From: JAWKJY01 sp041393535
Lineage (GTDB): Bacteria; Actinomycetota; Thermoleophilia; Gaiellales; Gaiellaceae
Assembly: GCA_041393535.1 (NCBI GenBank)
Contig: JAWKJY010000002.1
Location: forward strand, 620,001 to 684,000
Length of the DNA: 64,000 nucleotides
Direction of reading: 5' to 3'
Under the pieces are notes generated by a model that was given only the letters and a program-made list of their open reading frames with translations, searched no databases and was not told where the DNA came from. Below are positions 16,248 to 25,115 of this stretch, one piece after another. Made by a program: the position numbers and the translations under genes. How positions within the stretch are numbered: position 1 is the first letter of the stretch; each line of letters starts with the position of its first letter.

Positions 16248-16655
16248 CTAGAAGACCTGCAGCACCGTGAAGCGGAAGGCGAAGCGGTCGCGCACGTTCA
16301 CGCGGAGCAGGTACGTGTTGCCCTCGGCCGTGGCGACCGCGCAGCGGTGCTTCTTGAAGAGCCGGAGCGTCCGCGTGTTGTTCCAGATGAACGCGCCGAC
16401 GCCGCGGCACTGGGCGGCGACGACGTCCTCCCCGACGCCGTCGTCGAAGAAGAGGTCCTGGTTCAGGAGGCGGTGCTTCGCGAGCTGGGCCGACCAGTAG
16501 AACTGGTCGCCGCTCGTCTGGGCCGACGCGACCGGGGCGGCGACCCCGATCGCCGTCGCGCAGACCGCGAGCAGGGCGAGCCTGCGGCCGAGGCGCTTCC
16601 CGGCGCGCGTCCGGGGGGCGGTGGTCTGGGCGGTCTCGGTGGTCTTGGCGCTCAT
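16248..16655 (-). CDS. Small secreted protein of unknown function
   Basis: 135 aa. The ATG at 16655 follows a strong AGGAGGAGAG Shine-Dalgarno. The N-terminus is a long Thr/Arg-rich n-region with GKRLGRRLALLAVCATAIGV and a cleavage site after APVASA, so export by Sec (or Tat, given the RR pair) is expected. The mature part (about 93 aa) has two Cys (AAQCRGVG and KKHRCAV), probably a disulfide, and a beta-rich C-terminus LRVNVRDRFAFRFTVLQVF. I recognise no family. It diverges from the SARP regulator, and three 11-bp-phased heptamers lie between them, so it is a candidate SARP target. Confidence 0.75.
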   Translation of the reverse strand: MSAKTTETAQTTAPRTRAGKRLGRRLALLAVCATAIGVAAPVASAQTSGDQFYWSAQLAKHRLLNQDLFFDDGVGEDVVAAQCRGVGAFIWNNTRTLRLFKKHRCAVATAEGNTYLLRVNVRDRFAFRFTVLQVF

Positions 16656-16713
16656 CGTCTCTCCTCCTGGCTCCGTCGTGTCCTGCGAACTGGGGCAAGT
16701 CTCGAAGACGGCG

Positions 16714-16753
16714 CTGAACGCCCCCTGACGGCCACCTGACGGCCCGCGGACGC
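16714..16753. promoter_or_regulatory. SARP-type operator: heptamer direct repeats with 11-bp period
   Basis: CTGAACG (16714-16720), CTGACGG (16725-16731), CTGACGG (16736-16742) and a weaker CGGACGC (16747-16753) start exactly 11 bp apart. SARP-family activators are known to bind direct heptamer repeats phased at 11 bp. The site lies between the SARP gene and the divergent secreted-protein gene and could serve either or both. Inference from spacing; binding not shown. Confidence 0.6.
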
Positions 16754-16810
16754 ACTGCCGGGCAGCTCCGGGGAGGCGATCGTCTAGGCTCGGCCGGACG
16801 AGGGGAGGCG

Positions 16811-18493
16811 ATGCGCGTGGAGTTCCGGGTCCTCGGCCCGCTCGAGGCGTACGACGATGGCCGTCCGCTGGCGCTGGGCGGGACGAAGCAGCGGGCGCTG
16901 CTCGCGACGCTGCTCCTGCACGCGAATCGCGTGGTCTCCGCCGATCGCCTGATCGACGACCTCTGGGGCGACCACCCGCCCGAGACCGCCCTGAACACGC
17001 TCCAGGCGTTCGTCTCGCGGCTGCGCAAGGCGCTCGAGCACGGGGGCCGGCCGCGCGTCCTGCACACCCGCGCCCCCGGCTACCTGCTCGAGGTCGATCC
17101 CGAGTGCCTCGACCTCGCCCGCTTCGAGCAGCTGCTGGCCCGGGGAGAGCGCGCCCTCGCCGACGGGGACGCGCCCGGGGCCTCGGCGCTCCTGCACGAG
17201 GCGCTCGACCTCTGGCGCGGCCCGCCGCTCGACGACGTCGCGCACGAGCCGTTCGCGCTCGTCGCGATCCGGCGGCTCGACGAGCTGCGCCTGACCGCGC
17301 TCGAGCAGCGCCTCGAGGCCGACCTCGCGCTCGGCCGTCACGGCGACCTCGTCGCAGAGCTCGCTGCGCTCGTCGGCGAGCACCCCCTGCGCGAGCGGCT
17401 GCGCGGCCAGCAGCTGCTCGCGCTCTACCGCTCCGGCCGGCAGGCCGAGGCCCTGGACGCCTACCAGGACGCCCGCCGGACGCTCGTCGACGAGCTCGGG
17501 ATCGACCCGAGCCCCGCGCTCCAGCAGCTCGAGAAGGCGATCCTGCGCCAGGACCCGTCCCTCGACCTCGCCCCCGTGCAGCGTCCCGCCGCCCCGGCCC
17601 TGCCGCCCGTCCCCGCGCCGCCGTCCGCCGAGCGCTCGCTGCTCGTCGTGCCCGGCGCCGACGACGCGCTGGACGGCCTGCTCGCGGTCGCCGAGCCGCT
17701 CGCACGGTCGAGCCCGCCGCGCGAGCTCGTCGTCGCGCGCCTCGTCGGGCCGGGCCGCGCCGACGAGCTCGCCCGGGCGACCGCCAGCCTCCATGCGCGC
17801 CGCGACGCGCTCGTGCGCCAGGGCGTGTCCGCGCGCGTCGCGGCGTTCACGTCCGCCGAGCGCGGCCGTGACGTCGTCAGGCTCGCGACGCGCCAGGAGG
17901 TCGAGCTCGTGCTGCTCGACTGCGCTCGCGCCGACCTCGCCGCTGGCCTGGCCCGGGGTGAGCTGGGCGCGGTGCTGGCCGAGGCGCCCTCCGACGTCGC
18001 CGTGCTCGTGCCGCCGGAGCGCCCCGCGGGGGGAGCGCAGACCGCCGTCCTCGTCCCGTTCGGCGGCGCCGACCACGACTGGGCGGCGCTCGAGCTGGCC
18101 GCCTGGGTCGCCCACGCGACCGGCGCGCCGCTGCGCCTGCTCGGCTCGGCCGGGCGGCCGGGCGCGGGCGAGCGGGACGCGAGCTGGCTGCTCGCGAACG
18201 CCTCGCTCGTCGTCCAGCACGTGGCCGGCGTCCCGACCGAGCCCGTGCTCGTGCCGCCCGGCGCCGCCGGCGTGCTCGACGCGGCCGGGGCCGGCGGGCT
18301 GCTCGTCGTCGGGCTCGCCGAGACCTGGCGCCAGGAGGGGCTCGGCGCCGTGCGCGAGGAGATCGCCCGTCGGGCACCCGTGCCGGTGCTGCTCGTCCGT
18401 CGGGGTCCGCGCCCCGGCGGCCTCGCGCCGCGCGAGACGCTGACGCGGTTCTCGTGGTCGCTCGCGGGCACGCCCGAGGGCGTCCGCCGCTGA
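16811..18493 (+). CDS. SARP/BTAD transcriptional regulator fused to a USP-like C-terminal module
   Basis: 560 aa, ATG with AGGGGAGG just upstream; TAGGCT (16785-16790) is a plausible -10. Residues 1-95 form an OmpR-like winged helix (FRVLGPLEAYDDGRPLALGG, then SRLRKALEHGGRP and TRAPGYLLEV). Residues 100-245 are the bacterial transcriptional activation domain, ending in VDELGIDPSPALQQLEKAIL. After a Pro/Ala linker (255-275) come two Rossmann-like stretches (LLVVPGADDALDGLL, then TAVLVPFGGADHDWAALELA) ending VPVLLVRRG, resembling tandem universal-stress-protein domains instead of the NB-ARC ATPase of AfsR. The C-terminal module may sense a nucleotide; the ligand is unknown. Confidence 0.85.
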   Translation: MRVEFRVLGPLEAYDDGRPLALGGTKQRALLATLLLHANRVVSADRLIDDLWGDHPPETALNTLQAFVSRLRKALEHGGRPRVLHTRAPGYLLEVDPECLDLARFEQLLARGERALADGDAPGASALLHEALDLWRGPPLDDVAHEPFALVAIRRLDELRLTALEQRLEADLALGRHGDLVAELAALVGEHPLRERLRGQQLLALYRSGRQAEALDAYQDARRTLVDELGIDPSPALQQLEKAILRQDPSLDLAPVQRPAAPALPPVPAPPSAERSLLVVPGADDALDGLLAVAEPLARSSPPRELVVARLVGPGRADELARATASLHARRDALVRQGVSARVAAFTSAERGRDVVRLATRQEVELVLLDCARADLAAGLARGELGAVLAEAPSDVAVLVPPERPAGGAQTAVLVPFGGADHDWAALELAAWVAHATGAPLRLLGSAGRPGAGERDASWLLANASLVVQHVAGVPTEPVLVPPGAAGVLDAAGAGGLLVVGLAETWRQEGLGAVREEIARRAPVPVLLVRRGPRPGGLAPRETLTRFSWSLAGTPEGVRR

Positions 18494-18512
18494 CGGCGGC
18501 GCGCGTGCCGTC

Positions 18513-18548
18513 CCCGGAGGTCGGCAGCGGCGTCGCTCCCTCCGGGGA
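18513..18548. terminator. Hairpin between convergent SARP and comB genes
   Basis: CCCCGGAG and CTCCGGGG form an 8-bp stem enclosing a smaller GC hairpin, between two converging genes. It could terminate from both sides. Confidence 0.45.
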
Positions 18549-18607
18549 TGCGTCCTCGGCGGGCGTCTCGCACGCCGGGATCGGCGCACGACGTCCGCGA
18601 CGGCGAG

Positions 18608-19303
18608 CTAGCTCGCGGCCAGCTCGACCGCGGTCCCGCGCAGGCCGACGAGGCGCGGCACGACCTGGAGCGCGCTCTCGCGCGCGCAGTACGCGATGTC
18701 CGAGTCGAGCGAGGCGGCGACGAGGTTGCGCGCGCTCTGGCTCGCCGAGAGGCCCTCGACGGCGTCGCGGTACGACTCGGCGATCCGGATCGCCAGCCGG
18801 GCGCCATCCGTGGGCTCGCCACCGAGCAGGCCGGCGATCCGACCGGCGCAGTAGACGTCGTCGACCGTCGGCTCGCCCTGGACGCCCGCGCAGACGACCA
18901 CGACGTCGTCGCAGAGCTGGCGCGCCGCCTCGACGACCGCGCCGAGGTTCAGCAGGCTGCCGGCGAGGACGTGCGTCGAGCGCGCGGCGGCCGTGACGAG
19001 CGCGCGCGTCCCGTTCGTCGTCGTCAGGACGACGGTGTCGCCGATCGGCTCGACGAACTCGGTCGGGGAGTTGCCGAGGTCGAAGCCGGGGATGCGGACG
19101 CACTTGCGCTCGCCGGCGAGGATGCCCCCGCCCTCGGCGTCGCGCAGGGCCGTCGCCTCCTCGATCTCGGCGCAGCAGAGCACGCGGCGGTACCCGGATG
19201 CGAGCGCCTGCGCGATCGTGGACGTCGCGCGGAGCACGTCGACGACGACCGAGACCGGCGCCCCGAACCGCTCCTCGGGGGTGAAGGCGACGTGGACGCG
19301 CAC
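18608..19303 (-). CDS. comB: 2-phosphosulfolactate phosphatase (ComB family)
   Basis: 231 aa. Family signatures: VVVDVLRATSTIAQAL near the N-terminus, VLTTTNGTRAL mid-protein, and VVVCAGVQGEPTVDDVYCAG. ComB is a Mg-dependent acid phosphatase that makes sulfolactate from phosphosulfolactate, known in methanogen coenzyme M synthesis; bacterial homologues occur widely without that pathway. No comA, comC or sulfolactate genes are in the window, so the physiological substrate is uncertain. The GTG start has TACGAT 8 nt upstream, suggesting a leaderless mRNA. Confidence 0.85.
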   Translation of the reverse strand: MRVHVAFTPEERFGAPVSVVVDVLRATSTIAQALASGYRRVLCCAEIEEATALRDAEGGGILAGERKCVRIPGFDLGNSPTEFVEPIGDTVVLTTTNGTRALVTAAARSTHVLAGSLLNLGAVVEAARQLCDDVVVVCAGVQGEPTVDDVYCAGRIAGLLGGEPTDGARLAIRIAESYRDAVEGLSASQSARNLVAASLDSDIAYCARESALQVVPRLVGLRGTAVELAAS

Positions 19304-19358
19304 GGGGCCGGATCGTAGCCGGCGCGCCGGCTGGCACCCCTGGGTCTACGATGCGTCG

Positions 19359-20246
19359 GTGCCCGAGCCCGCTGCCCACGAGCCGACGTTCTGCTACCGG
19401 CACCCGTCGGTCGAGACGGCGGTGCGCTGCGCCGACTGCGAGCGGCCGATCTGCCCGGACTGCATGGTCTTCGGGCCGGTCGGGATCCGCTGCCCGGAGT
19501 GCGCGGGGCACGCGACCAACCCGATCAAGGCCGTGCGCCAGGCCGCGCCCCGCCCTGCGCAGGTGCGCGCGCTCTCCCGCCGCGACGGGATCGTGACGAT
19601 GTCGCTGATCGCGGTGAACGTGCTCGTCTTCCTCGTCCAGCTCGCGCAGTCGGGGAGCTTCCGCGCGACGGGCGGCGAGGTCGTGCAGCAAGGCGTCCTC
19701 GTGGGGACGGCGGTCGACAGCGGCGACTGGTGGCGGCTCGTCACGTCTGCCTTCCTGCACGTCAACCCGATCCACCTGCTCTTCAACCTGCTGATGCTCT
19801 ACTGGTTCGGACGGCCGCTCGAGTCGTTCCTCGGCCCGTGGCGCTTCGGCGCCGTCTACGGGCTCTCGATCCTCGCGGGCGCCGCGGGCGCGCTCCTGCT
19901 GACGAACCCGGGGACGGCGACCCTCGGGGCCTCGGGCGCGGTCTTCGGCGTCCTCGGCGCCGGCCTCTTCCTCGAGCGGAGGCAGGGCGTCTACGTGTTC
20001 GGCGGCAGCGCCCTGATGGTCGTCGTCGTGAACGTGATCTTCAGCTTCACGTTCTCGAACATCTCGATCGGCGGCCACCTCGGCGGGCTCGTCGGCGGGC
20101 TCCTGGCGATGATCGTGCTGACCCGGCTCGGCCGCGTGCACGCCGCCTACTCGCGCGTGACCGCGGAGATGGTCGTCGGCCTCCTCGCGATCGGCGTCGT
20201 CAGCGTGATCGTCGCGTACCTGCGGGTGCGCGGCACGGCCGGCTAG
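19359..20246 (+). CDS. Rhomboid-family intramembrane serine protease with N-terminal zinc-binding domain
   Basis: 295 aa. Residues 10-50 hold a B-box-like zinc finger (CYRHP, CADCERPICPDCM, CPEC). A rhomboid domain follows with about six membrane helices: HLLFNLLMLYWFG, the catalytic Ser in LGASGAVFGVLGAG and the catalytic His in GGHLGGLVGGLL. It cleaves membrane-protein substrates within the bilayer; substrates are unknown. The GTG start follows TACGAT (19347-19352) by 6 nt. It diverges from comB (the starts are 55 bp apart) and converges with ppdK. Confidence 0.92.
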   Translation: MPEPAAHEPTFCYRHPSVETAVRCADCERPICPDCMVFGPVGIRCPECAGHATNPIKAVRQAAPRPAQVRALSRRDGIVTMSLIAVNVLVFLVQLAQSGSFRATGGEVVQQGVLVGTAVDSGDWWRLVTSAFLHVNPIHLLFNLLMLYWFGRPLESFLGPWRFGAVYGLSILAGAAGALLLTNPGTATLGASGAVFGVLGAGLFLERRQGVYVFGGSALMVVVVNVIFSFTFSNISIGGHLGGLVGGLLAMIVLTRLGRVHAAYSRVTAEMVVGLLAIGVVSVIVAYLRVRGTAG

Positions 20247-20287
20247 ACCTCGTCGGTCCGTCCCGCGCTCGCGCGGCGGGCGGCGGC

Positions 20288-22899
20288 TCAGCCGCCGACC
20301 TGCACCGCGACGACGCCGGCCTCGCGGAGCGCCGCCTGGGCGGCGGCGAGGCGGGCGAGCGGCACGCGGTACGGCGAGCACGAGACGTAGTCGAGCCCGA
20401 GCCCGTGGCAGAAGACGACGGAGCGCTGGTCGCCGCCGTGCTCGCCGCAGATCCCGAGCTTGATCCCGGGCCGCACGGGCCGCGCGCGCTCGACGGCGAT
20501 CCGCATCAGGTCGCCGACGCCCGACGTGTCGAGCGTCTCGAACGGGTCGTCCGGGAGGATGCGGTCGTCGAGGTACTCGGGCAGGAACTTCCCCGCGTCG
20601 TCGCGGCTGAAGCCGAGCGTCGTCTGCGTCAGGTCGTTCGTGCCGAAGCTGAAGAAGTCCGCGTGCGCCGCGATCTCGTCGGCCCGGACGCACGCGCGCG
20701 GCAGCTCGATCATCGTGCCGACGCGGTACTCGATCGTCCGGCCCGCGGCCTGCATCTCCTCGGCCGCCGTCTCGTCGGTCAGCCGGCGCAGCAGCTCGAG
20801 CTCGGTGCCGAAGCCGACGAGCGGGTGCATGATCTCGACGAGCGGCGCCTGGCCCGTACGTGCCTCGATCGCGAGCGACGCGCGGATGATCGCGCGCACC
20901 TGCATCTCGTACACCTCGGGGCGCAGCAGGCCGAGGCGGCAGCCGCGCCAGCCGAGCATGGGGTTCTCCTCGCGGAGCGCGCGCACGCGCGCGGCGATCT
21001 CGGGCGTCTCGGCCTCCTCGAGCCGCGGCAGGAACTCGTGCAGCGGCCAGTCGAGCAGGCGGATCGTGACGGGCAGCCCCGCCATCGCCTCGAAGATCCC
21101 CTCGAAGTCGCCCTGCTGGATCGGCAGCAGCCGGTCGAGGATCGAGCGGCGCTCCTCGGCGCTCGTCGCCATGATCATCGAGCGGACGATCGGCAGGCGC
21201 TCCTCGTCGCGGAACATGTGCTCGGTCCGGCAGAGGCCGATGCCCTCGGCGCCGAACTCGCGCGCCTTGGCGGCCTCGGCGGGCGTGTCGGCGTTCGCGC
21301 GAACGCCCAGCCGACGGATCACGTCGGCCCAGTCGAGCACCGTCTTGAAGTGCTCGGAGATCTCGGGCGGGACGAGCGCGACCGCGCCGGGGATGACGGC
21401 CCCGGTCGTGCCGTCGATCGTGATCAGGTCGCCCTCGGCGAGCTCCAGCTGACCGATCCGCGCGACCCGCCGCGCGGCGTCGATCGTGAGCGCCTCGCAG
21501 CCGACGACGCACGGCTTGCCCATGCCGCGCGCGACCACGGCCGCGTGCGAGGTGAGGCCGCCGCGCGCGGTCAGCACGCCCTTGGCCGGCAGCATCCCGT
21601 GGAAGTCGTCCGGCGTCGTCTCCTCGCGCACGAGGATGACCGCCTCCCCGCGCGGCCGCGGATCTCCGCGGTGTCGGCGTCGAGGATGACCGCGCCGACG
21701 GCGGCGCCAGGCGAGGCGTTCAGGCCGCGTGCGGCGACCTCGTACTCGGCCCTCGGGTCGATCATCGGGTGGAGCAGCTGGTCGAGCTGCGCCGGGTCGA
21801 TCCGGGCGACGGCCTCGTCGCGCGAGATCAGGCCCTCCTCGCTCATCTCGACGGCGATCCGCAGCGCCGCCGCCGCGGTGCGCTTGCCGGTGCGCGTCTG
21901 CAGGAGGTAGAGGTGGCCCTCCTCGACCGTGAACTCGATGTCCTGCATCTCGCGGAAGTGCAGCTCGAGCCGCTCGACGGTCTCGAGCAGCTCGCGGTAG
22001 GCCTCCGGGAGCGCGTCGGCCATCCGCTCGATCGGCTCCGGCGTGCGGATGCCGGCGACGACGTCCTCGCCCTGCGCGTTGACGAGGAACTCGCCCCACA
22101 GGCCGTGCTCGCCCGTCGAGGGGTTGCGCGAGAAGCAGACGCCCGTGCCCGACGTGTCGCCCTTGTTGCCGAAGACCATCTGGACGACGTTCGCGGCGGT
22201 GCCGATGTCGTCCGGGATCCCGTTCGCGCGGCGGTAGGCCTGCGCGCGCGGCGTGTCCCAGGAGTCGAAGACGGCGCGGACGGCGCGCGTCAGCTGCTCG
22301 CGCGGGTCCTGCGGGAAATCGCGGCCCGTGCGCTCGCGGTAGATCGCCTGGAAGCGCGCGACGAGCTCGCGGAGGTCGTCCGCGCTCAGGTCGACGTCCT
22401 GCGCGACGCCCTTCGCGTCCTTCAGGCGCGTCAGCTCGTCCTCGAAGAGGTGCGAGTGGACGCCGTCGACGACGTCGCCGTACATCTGCACGAGCCGCCG
22501 GTAGGCGTCGTAGGCGAAGCGCGCGTTGCCCGTCGTGCGGGCGAGGCCCTCGACGGCGACGTCGTTCAGGCCGAGGTTGAGGATCGTGTCCATCATCCCG
22601 GGCATCGAGACGGCCGCGCCGGAGCGGACGGAGACGAGCAGCGGGTCGGCTCCGTCGCCGAAGCGCTTGCCGGTCTGCTCCTGCAGCCGGACGAGCGCGG
22701 CGTCCACCTCGTCCTCCAGGCCGGCCGGGAAGTCGCGGCCGCCGTCCTGGTAGGCGATGCAGGCCTCGGTCGTGACCGTGAAGCCCGCGGGGACGGGGAT
22801 GCCGAGGGCCGTCATCTGGGCCAGGCCGACGCCCTTGCCTCCGAGCAGCTCGCGGCCGACGTCGGCGGAATCGGCGTAGTCGTAGACGTACTTGGGCAT
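20288..22899 (-). CDS. ppdK: Pyruvate, phosphate dikinase, one frameshift
   Basis: N-terminal half (MPKYVYDYADSADVGREL, ATP-grasp segment VSVRSGAAVSMPGMMDTIL) and C-terminal half (phospho-His domain GGLTSHAAVVARGMGKPCV, PEP domain LCRTEHMF and FSFGTNDLTQTTLGFSR) are in different frames. The break is in a four-base G/C run at 21646-21649. Restoring one G gives RAGEAVILVR and an 870-aa protein, the normal family length, so a one-base deletion or sequencing error is the simplest reading. PPDK interconverts pyruvate + ATP + Pi with PEP + AMP + PPi. The Thr two residues before the catalytic His, target of the regulatory kinase encoded 1.3 kb upstream, is present. Confidence 0.93.
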
Positions 22900-23052
22900 G
22901 GGCGCTCGCTGTCGTCGAAGGGTCGGGCGACCGGGGAAGACTAGCCGCTCGGACAGCCGGATCGCCTCGGTGTGCGCTGCCCTCGTTGCAGGTGGAACTT
23001 CCGCCAGCCCCGGGCGGTCGAAGCGGACAACCGCGACACGGAGGAGGCGACG

Positions 23053-23997
23053 ATGGGCACGCGACGGCGACTGGGGGTCCTGACGGCGACGGCGGGGCTC
23101 GCGCTCGCGCTCGGGCTCGTGGGCGCGGGCTGCTCGAGCGCCGGCTCGGACTCGGCGGCGCCCGCACCCGCGGAGCCTGCGCCGGCCGAGCCGGCCCCCG
23201 CCGAGCCGGCCCCCGCGCCCGCCCCGGCCGACGGTGCTCCGACGGGCGGAAGCGGCGAGCTGGCGTCGCTGCCGCTGCCGGGCGGCACGAAGGTGATCCA
23301 GACGGCCTCGATCTCGCTCGGCGTCGACGAGGGCCGCTTCGACGAGGCGATGGATCGCGCCCGCTCGATCGCCGCGGTCGCCGGCGGCTTCGTCACCTCC
23401 TCCTCGGCGCAGCAGGGCGCGGAGAAGGCGCTCGTCCGAGGCTCGCTCACGGTGCGCGTGCCGCAGGAGCGCTACGCGGACGTGATGCGCCAGCTCTCCG
23501 GCCTCGGCCAGGTCGAGGGCCGCGAGGAGGAGGGCCAGGACGTCTCCCAGCAGTACGTCGACCTCGAGGCCCGGGTGCGCCACCTCGAGGCGGTCGAGAC
23601 GCGCCTGCTCGGCTTCCTCGACCAGACGACCACGATCGGCGAGGCGCTGAACGTCCAGGGCCGGGTGAACGACGTCCAGCTGCAGCTCGAGCAGCTGCGC
23701 GGGCAGCTCCGCTTCCTCGACGACCAGACGAGCTTCGCGACGATCACCGTCTCGATCGGCGAGCGCGGCGCGCTGCCGGTCGAGGACGGCGAGCCGAAGG
23801 ACGACGGCTGGGGCCTCGCGGACGCCTGGCACGCTGCCGCGAGCGGGCTCGAGAAGGTCGTCGGCGGGCTCTTCGTCGCCGCCGTCTGGCTGGCGCCGAT
23901 CGCGGGCGGCCTCGGCGTCCTCTACCTCGCCTGGCGCCTGCTCGTGCGCCGGCGGCGCTCCGGCGGCGGCCCGGCCGCGCCGACCCCGGCCGCCTAG
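23053..23997 (+). CDS. DUF4349 lipoprotein
   Basis: 314 aa; ATG preceded by GAGGAGG. A lipobox (LGLVGAGC) marks an exported lipoprotein. Residues about 35-60 are an Ala/Pro/Glu repeat linker (PAEPAPAEPAPAEPAP), probably spanning the wall. The DUF4349 domain follows: KVIQTASISLGVDEGRFDEA, VPQERYADVMRQLSGLGQV, a coiled-coil VNDVQLQLEQLRGQLRFLDD, and a C-terminal membrane helix (GLFVAAVWLAPIAGGLGVLYLA) with a basic end. The family is common in Gram-positive bacteria and functionally uncharacterised. It diverges from ppdK across 153 nt. Confidence 0.85.
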   Translation: MGTRRRLGVLTATAGLALALGLVGAGCSSAGSDSAAPAPAEPAPAEPAPAEPAPAPAPADGAPTGGSGELASLPLPGGTKVIQTASISLGVDEGRFDEAMDRARSIAAVAGGFVTSSSAQQGAEKALVRGSLTVRVPQERYADVMRQLSGLGQVEGREEEGQDVSQQYVDLEARVRHLEAVETRLLGFLDQTTTIGEALNVQGRVNDVQLQLEQLRGQLRFLDDQTSFATITVSIGERGALPVEDGEPKDDGWGLADAWHAAASGLEKVVGGLFVAAVWLAPIAGGLGVLYLAWRLLVRRRRSGGGPAAPTPAA

Positions 23998-24009
23998 GGC
24001 GACCGTCGC

Positions 24010-24039
24010 GTCCCGGCCTCGCGCGGGCGGGGCCGGGAC
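24010..24039. terminator. Bidirectional terminator hairpin
   Basis: GTCCCGGCC (24010-24018) and GGCCGGGAC (24031-24039) form a perfect 9-bp stem with a 12-nt loop, exactly between two convergent genes that stop at 23997 and 24045. Confidence 0.65.
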
Positions 24040-24044
24040 CGCGC

Positions 24045-24239
24045 TCAGGCCTCGTCGGCAGCGCCGCGGCGCGGCACGTGCTCCGCGAGCCAGGCGACGA
24101 CCCGGACGAGCATCCAGGCGGGCGTGAAGATGCCGTAGAAGACGATCAGCCCCATGACGAGCATGAGGATCCAGATCGGCCAGTAGAGCGGCGAGACGCG
24201 CGCCCGCTCGACGGGCTTCCAGGCGGGCGCCGCGGTCAT
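24045..24239 (-). CDS. Small single-pass or hairpin membrane protein
   Basis: 64 aa. After a short polar start (MTAAPAWKPVERARV) comes SPLYWPIWILMLVMGLIVFYGIF and a second hydrophobic stretch WMLVRVVAWLAEHV, so one or two membrane segments. The ATG overlaps the stop of the PPDK regulatory gene (ATGA), implying translational coupling. No family recognised. It could be a membrane anchor or assembly partner, but nothing shows that. Confidence 0.65.
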   Translation of the reverse strand: MTAAPAWKPVERARVSPLYWPIWILMLVMGLIVFYGIFTPAWMLVRVVAWLAEHVPRRGAADEA

Positions 24240-25072
24240 CCCGCCTCCGCGGCGGCGCGGGCGTCCCCGAGCCGTTGCTCGACGAGGCGGGCGATCCGGT
24301 AGGCGGTCTCCTCGATCGCGAGCGCGGACACCTCGATCACGGGGCAGCCGAGCCGCCGGTGGATCGCCTCGGCGTACTCGAGCTCCTCGAAGATCTCGTT
24401 CAGGGCGGCGTAGTCGCGCTTCGAGCCGCGCAGGTGCGCGGCGCGCCCCTCGCGGATCTCGGCCAGGCGCTCCGCGTCGATCGTCAGGCCGACGACGCGG
24501 AGCGGGTCGACCTCGAACAGCTCCCGCGGCGGCTCGATCGCCTTCACGATCGGGACGTTCGCGCACTTCCAGCCCAGGTAGCCGAGGTAGATCGAGAGCG
24601 GCGTCTTCGACGTGCGCGAGACGCCGACGAGGATCACGTCCGCCTCGCGCAGCCGTCGCGCCCCGACCCCGTCGTCGGCCTGGACGGCGAACTCGATCGC
24701 CGCGATGCGGCGGAAGTACGAGGAGTCGAGGCGTGGCCGCGCGCCGGGCTCGCCGCGCACCGGCTGGCCGGAGACGCGCGCGATCGCGTCCAGCGGCTGG
24801 CGGAGGAGGTCGACGTAGTGGAGCCGGTAGCGGCGACAGACCGCGCGCATCGCCTGCCGGTAGGCGGGGTCGACGAGCGTGAAGACGACGACGGCGCGCG
24901 GGCTCCGCGCCCGCGCGGCGGCGAGCTGGACGTCGTCGACGCTCGTCACGCGCGGGTGGCGGATCACCTCGAAGTGCAGGTCGGGGAACTGCCGCTCGAC
25001 CGCCTGGACGACGCGCTGGGCCGTCTCGCCCGTCGAGTCGGAGATGACGTGGATCTCGACCGGCTCGTCCAT
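24236..25072 (-). CDS. ppsR: Pyruvate, phosphate dikinase regulatory protein (bifunctional kinase/phosphorylase)
   Basis: 278 aa. It begins IHVISDSTGETAQRVVQA and carries the DUF299 P-loop GVSRTSKTPLSIYLGYLG and NVPIVKAIEPP. The family uses ADP to phosphorylate, and Pi to dephosphorylate, a Thr near the catalytic His of PPDK or PEP synthase, switching it off and on. The target ppdK lies 1.3 kb away on the same strand, separated only by the divergent DUF4349 gene. TACCCT 6 nt before the ATG points to a leaderless transcript. The symbol follows the family; the PPDK-specific name would be PDRP. Confidence 0.93.
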   Translation of the reverse strand: MDEPVEIHVISDSTGETAQRVVQAVERQFPDLHFEVIRHPRVTSVDDVQLAAARARSPRAVVVFTLVDPAYRQAMRAVCRRYRLHYVDLLRQPLDAIARVSGQPVRGEPGARPRLDSSYFRRIAAIEFAVQADDGVGARRLREADVILVGVSRTSKTPLSIYLGYLGWKCANVPIVKAIEPPRELFEVDPLRVVGLTIDAERLAEIREGRAAHLRGSKRDYAALNEIFEELEYAEAIHRRLGCPVIEVSALAIEETAYRIARLVEQRLGDARAAAEAG

Positions 25073-25115
25073 TGCGGCAGGGTAGCGGCGGGCGGGGCGT
25101 CTCGCGGGATCGCCG

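Noticed and set aside
18608..19303. Coenzyme M biosynthesis cluster
   Set aside because: Only comB is present; no other sulfolactate or CoM genes nearby, and bacterial comB is common without the pathway.
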